Of a stretch of DNA of 64,000 nucleotides, positions 1-9,335 are shown in pieces. The notes beneath the pieces are model-generated. The model was given only the letters and a program-made list of their open reading frames with translations, did not search any database and was not told where the DNA came from. Made by a program: the position numbers and the translations under genes. Source of the DNA: Nannochloropsis oceanica (Eukaryota; Sar; Eustigmatophyceae; Eustigmatales; Monodopsidaceae); assembly GCA_004519485.1 (NCBI GenBank), contig CP038118.1, forward strand, positions 124,001-188,000, written 5' to 3'. Positions within the stretch are counted from its first letter, which is position 1; each line of letters starts with the position of its first letter.

Positions 1-733
1 AATGCATTGCAAGTGGAAGGCGAAGACGTGGACGCGAGTGAAGACACGCAGAGGTGGCAAGCACGACGGCAACTCGACTGCGTTTTTCCTGCTTCTCGTC
101 TTTTTGGCATTTCCACAACATCAGCCCTCCAACTCAACGCATCATTAGCTGTCATAGAGCTGGCACTGGATTGTTTTTGATGTTGATCGTGGCCTGGTGG
201 TCTAATCAGAGGCCTCATATCCAAGTTTTGGGAGCGATCTGCTGCTTGCACCCCTCACAAGGGCAACAGCAAGAAGAGGTTGCGCGGATGGGTGGAGGGC
301 AGCTCTTGTCGGGGCCTGCCCTTACCGCAGCGTGTGCCTCGTGAGAATGAGTGGCTGCACATAGATGAGAAAGTCCTTGACATCGTGGCAGGTTGGAGAG
401 ACAGGCCAAGTTGCCCTTCGTCGCGTATTGCGACGCGGGTGGCGACCATACGAGGAGGGGAGGCGATCGGGAGGGGGGCTCTGCAGACACAGAATGCTAA
501 ATCGAGACGCATCGGCCCCTCAACTAAGGATGTCCCTACTGCAGCAGCTCCTAGGCAATTGCGCATACAAGCCTTTCTAATCCAAATTTTGGTATCTCGC
601 GTATCACAGGCGGCATATCAAAGGGCAAGACAAGGACCACCACCACCAATCTATTTTGCCTGTTTGGCTTCGTCGCCTCTCCGCCTTGTATCCTCAAGCC
701 TCCCCTCTCCCATCCTACGCATCATCCATCCGT
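1..733. other. Left flank without a supported gene
   Basis: I see no convincing gene here. Short open frames exist on both strands, but they overlap each other, are rich in Arg, Ser and Pro, and match no family I know. The last 100 bases or so should hold the promoter and 5' leader of the rubredoxin gene. A gene cut by the window edge cannot be excluded. Confidence 0.5.
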
Positions 734-3452
734 ATGGCTGCGAGGACAAGCGCCAGGAGAAGGAGGAGACTACAATCATCACTGCCCATCCTCGTGCTGA
801 GCCTCGCCCTCGTCCTTCTCCTCCCCACCATCACCTGTGCCTTTGTCCTCCCCCTCCGTTCTTCCAGCTTGAACCTGGGCTTGAGAAGACCTCACGCAGC
901 AGTGACAGGAGTAGGATCACCAGCAGCAGCAGCAGCAGCAACAACAGCAGCAGCGGAAGCAACACAGCTATATTGCGCCCACCAAGACCACAATCATTAC
1001 CATGAACAAGTGGAAGAAGCGCAGGCTTCCGAGGTACGATTTTTGTTGTGGACCCTTTCGTCCCTCCCTCCCTCACTCCTTCCTTTTCCCCTCTCTTTAC
1101 CCCTCATCGTTTCCCTCCACTCAACCGAACAAACCCCACACTTCAGACCGGCCGCAGTCGTATCCGGAAACGCGACGTGCTCTTTGCCCGCCTCCCGGCA
1201 CCATGGGCTCGCTTTCGTCAACAGGACCGACGCCTAGGAGTAACGGCATTTCAAAACGAGGAGAAGGGGGAGGAAGGGAGGGAGGACGAGGGGAAGATGT
1301 TGGAGCTTTTCAAGGCTGGTGGTGCTGTAATATTGGCGGCTATTGGCCCGAATCCTTGGGACAGGCAAGTGTTAACACCTCCCTTCCTCACTCCCTCCCT
1401 CCCTCCCTCCCCTCCCTCCCTCCCTTCCTTCCTCCCTCCCTCCCTCCCCTCCCTCCCTCCCTTTCTCCCTCCATCCCTCCCTAACTCTGACCCCATCCTT
1501 CCTTGTTCCCCCTCTCCCTCCCTCCTCGCCCCTCCACAGAGGCATGGGCATAAATCCTACTCCACCCAATGCCCTGGCCATTTGGGGTCCCTATGTGGGC
1601 ACGCTCCTCTTCCTCACCTTTGGCATGCGCGGCCTCGAGCCGTTGAAACGGTTTTTATACGACCGGCAGAAGCGGAGGAAGCAGGCGAAGAAGGGTAGGG
1701 AGGAAGGAAGGAGAGGAGAGGAAGGAAGACCATAAAGACGACATATCACACCCTCTTTTTCACTTCGCTCCCTTTATCCCTCCCTCCTCTATCGACGGCA
1801 TTTCTCACACTCTCCCCTCCCTCTCTCCCTCCCTCCCTCCCTCCCTCCCTCTCTAGCTGCCCAGAGGCCTAAGAAAAAGAATCAGTATTACCGGACACCC
1901 TCGCGGCTCTACGACATGGCTAAGGCCAAGCTGGAGCAGAAGCAAGAAGGGGAGGTGAACGCAGGTAGGGAGGAAGGAAGGGAGGGAGGGAAGGAGGGAG
2001 GGGAGGAGGGGAGGGAGGGGAGCTTCTGTGCTCAGAGAAGTAGGGGAGAAAGGAAAAGAAGTATCGGTATCGGTAGGGAGATAACAGGCTAGGGAGGGAA
2101 AGAGAAAACGAGGGGGTTAAAGGAAGAGGCGTGAAAAGTCAACTGTGCAAATTTTCCATCCCGACAGACTCCCCGAACAAACCCTCCCTCCCTCCCTCAC
2201 ACCCTCCTCTTCGTAGCTCAAGCCAGCGCAGACGCCATCGCCGACGGAGAGGGAGGGGAGGAGGAGGAGGAGGTGGAGGAGGAGGAGGAAGAGCAGCTGT
2301 CGGCCTACCGTTGTGAAGTATGTTCCTTCACCATCTACCCCGCCCGAGGGCGCGAGTTTAAATTCTTCCCGGCCGGCTTCAAGTGCCCCTCGTGTGGGTC
2401 GAGCAAAGAGAAATTTTATGATTTAACTGACCCGGAAGACCCCCGGAATCAGGAGGTACGGCCCGGGAGGGAGGGAGGGGAGGGGAGGGAGAATCTAGTT
2501 CATCCGTTTTTGTTTCTTCATCCTCTTCTTGTTCATGCGTTGAGTCCATCATTCTTTCTCTGATGATCCCTTGTCTTGCATTTTTTCTCTAGTATGTTTT
2601 CCCCAATTGGATTTTTCTACTATGCTTTCTCTAATGGTTTTTCTCTGATTATATGTTCTTCTCCAATATGTTTTTCTCTAATATGTTCTTCTCCAATACA
2701 TATTTAACTAATAAGTTCTTCTCCAATATGTTTTTCTCTAATATGTTCTTCTCCAATATGTTTTTCTCTAATATGTTCTTCTCCAATATATATTTAACTA
2801 ATAAGTTCTTCTCCAATATGTTTTTCTCTAATAAGTTCTTCTCCAATATATATTTAACTAATAAGTTCTTCTCCAATATGTTTTTCTCTAATATGTTCTT
2901 CTCCAATATGTTTTTCTCTAATATGTTCTTCTCCAATATATATTTCTCTAATATGTTCTTCTCCAATATATGTTTAACTAATAAGTTCTTCTCCAATATG
3001 TTTTTCTCTAATAAGTTCTTCTCCAATATGTTTTTCTCTAATAAGTTCTTCTCCAATATATAAATCTCTAATACCTGATGTTATCTTACCCAGGGATCTG
3101 GCGGGAGCTCGGATGAAGCGGATGATGATCTGGGGGACGACGATGCTTGTAAGTACCTTCCTCTCCCTCCTTCCCGCCCTCCCTCCCTCCTTCCTCCCTC
3201 ATCTCCTCTCCTTCATTTTGGGGTTTCATATCTCTCACGCCTTTCCCCCTCCCTCTCTCCCTCCCGCTATTGTCACACCGCTGACACCTTTCTCTCCCTC
3301 CCTCCCTTTCTCCCTCCCTCCCTCCCTCCTCTTCCACTGAAGTCAATCTGTCCGATGATGAGGACGAGGAGAGGCCGCATGAAGGGGGGACAGAGGGAGA
3401 TGGGCCTTGGCCGCCTGCGGTGCTGGCTGCAGAGCCGGGAGGGGTGGAGTGA
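734..3452 (+). CDS. Plastid rubredoxin-like membrane protein
   Basis: Seven exons give 394 residues: 734-1033, 1147-1364, 1540-1694, 1857-1964, 2217-2455, 3094-3148 and 3343-3452; frame is kept across every junction. Residues 1-40 hold an Arg-rich start, a hydrophobic signal core and then ITCAF, the heterokont plastid-targeting pattern. Residues about 184-202 (ALAIWGPYVGTLLFLTFGM) look like a membrane span. After a Glu-rich linker, C293-x2-C296 and C317-x2-C320 form a rubredoxin-type metal site, with the sequence PARGREFKFFP between the pairs. The C-terminal 50 residues are acidic. Rubredoxins bind one iron in a Cys4 site, and membrane-bound plastid members such as RBD1 help assemble photosystem II; a similar plastid-membrane electron-transfer or assembly role is inference. 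The second intron appears to use a GC-AG boundary. The start is the first ATG that gives the signal peptide. Confidence 0.85.
2456..3093 (+). other. Long intron 5 of the rubredoxin gene
   Basis: At 638 bp this is the longest intron of this gene. It starts gtacgg and ends ttacccag, joining codons in phase 0. Most of it is AT-rich and pyrimidine-rich minisatellite, unlike the GGGA/CCCT-rich introns around it. Confidence 0.75.
2640..3074. repeat. 30-bp minisatellite inside an intron
   Basis: About 14 copies of a 30-bp unit lie head to tail, each made of two 15-bp halves (atgttcttctccaat, then atgtttttctctaat or a variant containing tatttaactaat). The register is unbroken: changes are substitutions, with no length change over more than 400 bp. 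As a result both strands stay open and read as FFSNM-type or LEKNI-type pentapeptides. The block is non-coding because it lies inside intron 5. Confidence 0.9.
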
Positions 3453-3649
3453 GGGGGAGAGAGTGAGGGAGGGAGGGAGAGGAGCGGGTGTCATGGGATA
3501 GCGAATAAGAGGAAGAAAGAACCGCGGGATCGGTTGGCATAAAAACCGCGAATAGACAGACAGAAGCGAGGGAAATCAAATGAACGCAACGGGAGGAGAA
3601 GAAGAAGAACAAGAACAAGAAGGAGGAGAAGAGAGATGGAACAAAAAAG

Positions 3650-3835
3650 AATAATATTAACAACTTCTGAAAAATAATAAGGAATAATATTAACAACTAC
3701 AATAAGTAATATAAGGAATTATATTAACAACGACAATAAGTTATATAAGGAATAATATTAACAACTATAATTAGTAATATAAGTAATAATATTAACAACT
3801 ACAATAAGTAATATAAGGAATAATATTAACAACTA
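3650..3835. repeat. 34-bp AT-rich tandem array
   Basis: Five full copies and one partial copy of a 34-bp unit starting aataatattaacaac occur in a row: 3650-3682 (33 bp), 3683-3716, 3717-3750, 3751-3784, 3785-3818 and a fragment from 3819. Copies differ by a few substitutions. The array sits in the 3' flank of the rubredoxin gene and is strikingly AT-rich against GC-rich surroundings. Confidence 0.9.
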
Positions 3836-4019
3836 GCAAAAGGCGCAACCCAAGTAGAGAGAGCTCTCGCTTGAGAGAGCGACAGGCTTGACAGACTTAA
3901 TCCCTTTGAATTGGATTTATCTAGACCTTACATACCTATCGTTAGTTGATACCTCGTGCGTGAGTGTGTGTATATATATCAGCTATCGCCTCGCCCCTCT
4001 GCTTCGCCGCGACCATCTG

Positions 4020-4071
4020 TCCCTCCCTCCCTCCCTCCCTCCCTCCCTCCCTCCCTCCCTCCCTCCCTCCG
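4020..4071. repeat. CCCT tetranucleotide tract next to the RidA stop codon
   Basis: About 12 uninterrupted CCCT units on the + strand. On the RidA transcript strand this reads GGGA repeats starting about 5 nt after the stop codon, so it would be in the 3' UTR. Confidence 0.9.
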
Positions 4072-4075
4072 CCCG

Positions 4076-5025
4076 CTACTGCAACTCCACGATCATCTCA
4101 ATCTCCACCGGCACATTCAAAGGTAAAGCATTCGTACCCACCGCACTCCTGGCATGTTTCCCTTTCGTCTCCCCCAGAACCTGGACCAAGAAATCACTCG
4201 CGCCATTAATGACCAAGGGCTGTTGCGTAAACCCGTCCGTGCAATTCACAAACCCTAGAAGCTTGATCACGCGTTGGACCTGTGATTCGAAACCCGGAAA
4301 AGGGAATAAGAGGAAGAAGAGAAGTAGTGAACGAGGGAGGGAGGGAGGCAGGGAGGCAGGGAGGGAAGGAAGAGACGTACCTTGTCCAAGTCTCCAATCT
4401 CCTTTTTCAAGGAGGAGAGGAGGTTGAGGGCTATCAGCTTGGCAGCTTTTTGGGCATCTTCTGGCGTGACCTCTGCACCAACTTTACCCGTTATGAGCTT
4501 CCCGTCCGCGTCAGTGGGGAGGTGGCCAGCTGTGTGAGAGAGAGTGTGAATATGTGAATGAGAGAGAGTGGGGATGTGCCCGGCGTTCTGTGGGTTAGGA
4601 TTGGGTGTGCGACGGGGCAAAGAGGGAGACTACGATTGCGGATATTGAAGAAAAGTCAACCAAAAAGTAATTGAACAGCTTAGGTAATTCTTCCATCAAT
4701 CTCTCAGTGCAACGTACACAGGTAAATCATCTTGCCGCTCCGCACGGCCATGGCGAAGTTCCCCTTCGGCACACCGGGGGGCGGGAGCTTGAGCCCCATC
4801 TCGGCCAGCTTGGCCTCAGTGTGCACACTGGCAGCTTTGTAGAGGGGGTTATTGTTGCTTCTGCATGGGAAGGGGTGTCTGTGGATATGATGGGGTGGTG
4901 GTGGGTGGGGAGGCAGGGGAGGGGTAAATGAGCGTCGTGGCGTGGCTTGGAGGACGAAGGCGGCTTCTTACTTACCTGGCGACGAGACCCTGGCGCAAAA
5001 AGACTGGACGCAGCATGGAAATCAT
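4076..5025 (-). CDS. RidA/YjgF/UK114-family protein, probably mitochondrial
   Basis: Four exons (5025-4976, 4827-4718, 4529-4381, 4279-4076) encode 170 residues, with GT-AG junctions and frame kept throughout. Family members remove reactive enamine/imine intermediates made by PLP enzymes, although some subfamilies have other or unknown activities. The core is one YjgF domain: AKLAEMGLKLPPPG, then GNFAMAVRSGKMIYLSGHLP, GKVGAEVTPEDAQKAAKLIA, LLGFVNCTDGF and KHARSAVGTNALPL. The family's conserved Arg is R147 in HARSAV, followed by VPVEIE. The first 16 residues (MISMLRPVFLRQGLVA) are basic, hydrophobic and free of acidic residues, like a mitochondrial presequence. The start is the only ATG in a short first exon with a consensus donor, gtaagt. 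Length fits a single-domain member plus leader. Confidence 0.85.
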
Positions 5026-6099
5026 ATTTTGGACTATGGTCAGCGTTTCTGTGCTGTGTGTGGTTTTGTGTCGGGTGGACGGTGGGTGGATTAAATAAGT
5101 CATGATGCAGGTGCAAGGAAGCTTGGGCCCGTTGGCGATGCGGGAGCGTAAACGGGTGTCAAAACGCATCGTCAAAAGGATGAGAAAGAGGGCGGGTTGA
5201 AAGCCACAGGTGGCTTCATCAGAAGTCCGAGCTTAACAAAGCCACCTTCATCTCCAAGCCTTTTGGGGGCTAGATGCAATTATACATACAAGAGGAGCAT
5301 TTCAACCTCCCCTCTCACAACGCACACGCAAAAGCATTACACGTCGCGCCGCGAGCGCTCAAGCAAATAAGGGCCACCCGTACTCTCAGGCATTAAAATA
5401 AAAGCATCTCCCCGACGTCAAATTCTTGGACCTTGTTTCGTTCTTTCATTTTTCCATGTTTTCTTCTCCCCGCCTCCCGTTCTGCTGCAGAGGAGAAGTG
5501 AAAGAGAAACAAAGCAAATGCTCACTACGTATTATGATGACACAACCCTTCTTCCCTCTCTTTTTCTCTAATTCCTTCCTTTCTCTTCCCTTCCATTACC
5601 TCCCCCCCCCTCTTTTTTGGTAACCCACGGCCAGCGTTGCAGCTTGCAACGGGAGGAAGGGAAAACAAAGTACCTAGGCATACTTCATGCCAACCGCAGA
5701 CATGAGGGAGAGAAATGTCATTCGAAAAACCGGGCAACAACCTTCTGAACTAATCCATTTACCTCTGACTGTCCATGTCCACATGCAGACAGACAATGAG
5801 AGACATCGAATCACATCGAGGACATATAGGCGCACGCCAAGAGGTGCACACATCGAGTCACAAATGCACATGCACCCACAAGTACGACCAACACACAAGA
5901 ATCAACACATACATGACGAAACACACGTCCTTTAACTCGCACACCGCCATGAAACGCAACCATGGACAGGCTGCCCTCTTCCCGCCCCTCCTGCTCCTCC
6001 TCCTCCTCCTCCTCCTCCTCAATCATCACTCACTGACATGAATATATATACCGAAAACTATTGCCCTATCCCAATCGCGCCTTTCCTCCCTCCCTCGCT
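5026..6099. other. Spacer between RidA and E2 genes
   Basis: This lies 5' of RidA and 3' of the E2 gene, both on the minus strand. The RidA promoter should lie in its first few hundred bases. I see scattered low-complexity runs (a C-run near 5605, a CTC run near 5995-6018) and no frame that looks like a gene. Confidence 0.5.
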
Positions 6100-8439
6100 C
6101 TAGTCGAGCAAACTCTCCACATCCTCCTCCATCAACTCAGCCAAGTCCCGCAGGAACTCGGCAGCATCCGCTCCGTAGATATGACGATGGTCGCATGTGA
6201 TCGTCACAGTCATCTGCTTTTGAACCGCGAAACTTCCGTCCTTCCTCACCACTACCGTGGGCAGCGACCCTCCAATCGCCAAGATCGATCCTTGGCCAGG
6301 AGGGAGGATAGCGTCAAAGGCGGACACGCCGTACATTCCGAGATTGGAGATGGTAAAGGTACCCGTGGTATACTCGTCGGGGGTTAGCCGTTTCTCTTGC
6401 GCCTTCTTGACGAGTTCGCGCCATTTTGCCCCGAGGGAGACCAAGTCCATCTTGTCGGCGTTTTTCAAGGTGGGGGTGATGAGGCCCCCATCCAAGGCAA
6501 CGGCCATAGCCACGTTAATGTCCGCGTTATACTTGATCGCGCCAGAAGGGTCATAGGCAGCGTTCAAAATCGGGTAGCGTGCCAAAGTGATAGCCACCGC
6601 CTTGGCAAGCAAGGCCGAGACACTCACGCCCTGCCCCTTCACTTCCGCGTACAGTTTGTCGAACTTGTCGGTGGTGATCAAACGAGATACCCGGAAGATC
6701 GGAACGTCCAGGGTCTTCTCCATATTCTTAGCCACGGCCTTCATCATTCCGTCCATCGGCTTAATGCCCGTCGGCATAGGTCCCGGCGCCGGCTTGGGTG
6801 CCTTGGCCGGCTTGCCCCCAGCCGCAGCAGCAGCCTTCTTCTTGATCGGGCTCTTCTTGCCAGTGGCAATCAAAACATCATCCGCCGTGACACGCCCGAA
6901 TTCGCCCGTCCCCTTCATCGTCTTAAGGTCCAAACCCGCTTCCTCCGCCAGCTTCCTCCCTAGCGGTGTCGCCGCTCCCGCCGGGCTCTGGTAACCAAGG
7001 GGCTTGGGCGCGGCCTTCCCTCCAGCTGCAGCGATGACGTTGGCACTCACCACACGGCCTCCCAACCCTGTACCAGATACAGCCGTCAAATCCACACCTG
7101 CTTCAGACGCCAATTTCTTCGCATACCCGGAGGCAACCACACGCTCGCCTGGAGTAGTCGCAACCGTGGTAGCAGCAGTAGCAGCAGCAGGAGCAGGAGC
7201 AGCAGCGGCAGGAGCAGGCGCTGCAGCAACAGGTGTGGGGGCACCGGAGAGGGAGGCCTTGAGGGCTTGGCCATATGCTTGGAGGGCGGGCACGTCCTCC
7301 TTCTTCGCTGCCAGGAGGGCGACGGGCGCGCCCACATTGGCGGTCTGGCCTTCGCCGGTCAAGATAGACGCAAGGAAGCCTCCCTCAAAGCTCTCCACGT
7401 CCATATCTGCCTTATCGGATTCAACCACCATAACCGTCTGGCCGCTCTTGATACTATCCCCCACCTTGGCCGTCCACGCCACGATCTTTCCACTTGTCAT
7501 GGTCGAGGACAGGGCCGGCATGGACACCTCTGAGAAGTCAAACGCCGGTTTTTCCGGCCCTGCAGGCACAGCAGCAGCAGCAGCAGGCGCAGCAGCAGCA
7601 GTAGCAGCGACAGGGGCAGCGGCCCCGACGCTGGCACCTCCGGCGAGGGCTGCCTTGACCGTCTCGATGTCAGCCTCGTTGTCGACCAAGAGGGCACAAG
7701 GCGCTCCCACAGGCGTGGCCTCTCCGGCCTTGGCGAGGATGGCCGCCACGTACCCACTCTCAAATGCCTCCACATCCATGTCTGCCTTGTCGGACTCCAC
7801 AACCATGATGGTCTGCCCGGACTTGACCTTGTCCCCCACCTTCACGGTCCACTCCACAATCTTCCCTTCGGTCATGGTGGAGGACAGGGCAGGCATGCTG
7901 ATCTCGTTGGTCGGCACACCCAAACCCCCTGCACCTCCCGCAGGCGCTGTGACCGCAGGAGCGGGGGCAGTGGGAGCAGCAGGCGCAGCAGCACTGGGAG
8001 CTGCACCGGGGGTCATGGCGGCGACGGCTGCGACTTCGTCCTTGGTTTTGGCAAGGAGCGCGACGGTGGCACCTACAGGGGCAGAGGCGCCATCACCGAA
8101 AACAATCTTCGCCAGGAAGCCTTCCTCGAAGGCCTCTACGTCCATGTCTGCCTTGTCGGACTCCACCACCATGATTGTCTGCCCAGCTTTGATCTTATCC
8201 CCGACCTTTGCGGTCCACTCTACGATTTTCCCTTCTGTCATGGTGGAGGACAGGGCAGGCATGGCAATCTCGATGGCCTCAACCATGGAAAGGACGACGC
8301 GGGAGGCATGCTGTTGCTGCTGTGGCCGGGAAGCGAAGAGGTTGCGGACGGCGGCGTGCCTGGGGATAAAGGCGGTGCTGGCCTGGGCGAGGAGCACCAC
8401 GGCCAAGGCCCCAGCCCCAGTCAAGGTCAACGGTCTCAT
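6100..8439 (-). CDS. Plastid dihydrolipoamide acetyltransferase (PDH E2), three lipoyl domains
   Basis: One exon, 779 residues. E2 is the core of the pyruvate dehydrogenase complex and moves the acetyl group from E1 to CoA, here to supply acetyl-CoA for fatty acid synthesis in the plastid. Residues 1-40 are a signal peptide followed by AQASTAF|IPR, the plastid-entry pattern. Three lipoyl domains follow at about 55-135, 178-258 and 303-383, each with the motif ESDKADMDVE; the lipoylated lysines are K96, K218 and K343. Ala/Pro-rich linkers separate them. Two peripheral-subunit-binding domains follow, at about 434-470 (GYAKKLASEAGVDL) and 489-525 (TPLGRKLAEEAGLDL). The catalytic domain spans about 557-779, with the active His in DHRHIYGAD (H751); the Tyr replaces the usual Asp of HRxxDG, as in plastid and cyanobacterial E2. 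Plastid E2 usually has one or two lipoyl domains, so this is a large form. Confidence 0.93.
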   Translation of the reverse strand: MRPLTLTGAGALAVVLLAQASTAFIPRHAAVRNLFASRPQQQQHASRVVLSMVEAIEIAMPALSSTMTEGKIVEWTAKVGDKIKAGQTIMVVESDKADMDVEAFEEGFLAKIVFGDGASAPVGATVALLAKTKDEVAAVAAMTPGAAPSAAAPAAPTAPAPAVTAPAGGAGGLGVPTNEISMPALSSTMTEGKIVEWTVKVGDKVKSGQTIMVVESDKADMDVEAFESGYVAAILAKAGEATPVGAPCALLVDNEADIETVKAALAGGASVGAAAPVAATAAAAPAAAAAVPAGPEKPAFDFSEVSMPALSSTMTSGKIVAWTAKVGDSIKSGQTVMVVESDKADMDVESFEGGFLASILTGEGQTANVGAPVALLAAKKEDVPALQAYGQALKASLSGAPTPVAAAPAPAAAAPAPAAATAATTVATTPGERVVASGYAKKLASEAGVDLTAVSGTGLGGRVVSANVIAAAGGKAAPKPLGYQSPAGAATPLGRKLAEEAGLDLKTMKGTGEFGRVTADDVLIATGKKSPIKKKAAAAAGGKPAKAPKPAPGPMPTGIKPMDGMMKAVAKNMEKTLDVPIFRVSRLITTDKFDKLYAEVKGQGVSVSALLAKAVAITLARYPILNAAYDPSGAIKYNADINVAMAVALDGGLITPTLKNADKMDLVSLGAKWRELVKKAQEKRLTPDEYTTGTFTISNLGMYGVSAFDAILPPGQGSILAIGGSLPTVVVRKDGSFAVQKQMTVTITCDHRHIYGADAAEFLRDLAELMEEDVESLLD

Positions 8440-9335
8440 CCTGTGTGCGAGTTGTAATTACGGGGAGGGGAAGCAGGAAAAAGATTGAAACACTTATTTC
8501 TGAGAATATGAATGCAAAAGAGGACGCTGTAAACAAGGCCTTTGACGCAAGGCCAGGGCTGGCGGCGTAGCTGGGCGGGGTTGGACGTGAATGCGTGCGT
8601 CGGTCGTGATGATGATGCGAGGGGGGGGAGGTCAAATACACCCAGGATATTGCATGGCGAGTACATCAACACTTGGTTGTAGCCTGCGTTGGACAAGCGC
8701 AACATCAAGCCACATGCGGTGGCCGTGCCGAGGTGGAGAGACATGGGGAGACGGCCGCACACAGGCATGGAAAGGTCATCACTGCTCGCCCAAATGATAG
8801 ATCGTTTGCGAGAAGGGGAGGGCGCGTTTTGGATGCGGCTTCGAAGGCCTTGGTACCCAAAATCCCACCGCAAAAAGCCTAAAATTGCCATTGTGCATCA
8901 CAGGTGGTCATAAACAGTGATATGTGTGTGTGGGAAAAGGATACAAGACATGGGAAAGGGCCGCATTACAGCCTGGAACCTGGCTTGCCAGCAGGCTCGC
9001 GTCGGCAGCCCACGCAGTGGAAAGCCATGCGGAAGGAAGAGGCCTTGTGCGCAATTTTCAGTGTTGTCCCAATCATCTTGTTGACCTTCTTGTTCTTCGT
9101 TCGTTGTCTCCTTTGGTTGACTTGGTCGTGGATGCTTTCATGAGGCAGTGTTAGCTTGTGTGGAGGAAGGTTGCAAACAACGGAGATCAACCGACGTGCA
9201 CTCATTTCCCATCCTCCCCTGCCCTTTCCTCGCACGTGAACAGAGGAGGACAGGCGGCTTACACGCACGTGGAACAAATCCGACGTGCCCGCTAGTCTGC
9301 TGCAGTTATCCACTTAAGAGCTCGCAAAATTCAAA
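8440..9335. other. Divergent intergenic region, shared promoter space
   Basis: About 900 bp separates the start codons of two divergent genes whose products both carry plastid presequences. Short frames here show no family resemblance. It must hold both promoters, and joint regulation is possible; I could not pick out a specific motif. Confidence 0.55.

Larger units (their letters stand above)
3453..4075. other. Spacer between convergent rubredoxin and RidA genes
   Basis: This holds the 3' region of the rubredoxin gene, an AT-rich 34-bp tandem array, a short GCTCTC/GAGAGC inverted repeat near 3865-3885, and the CCCT tract that borders the RidA stop codon. No gene is supported here. Confidence 0.6.

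Noticed and set aside
280-1005. A 241-codon frame overlapping the rubredoxin start
   Set aside because: It is in a different frame from the exon with the plastid presequence, has no motif and is Arg/Ser/Pro-rich throughout.
2649-3063. Two 135-136-codon frames with pentapeptide repeats on opposite strands
   Set aside because: They are by-products of the 30-bp minisatellite, have a splice-supported intron around them, and need no protein explanation.
7004-8488. A 494-codon open frame on the + strand
   Set aside because: It lies exactly opposite the E2 gene. It is Ala/Pro/Thr-rich and arises from the high-GC third positions of the E2 codons; no motif is present.
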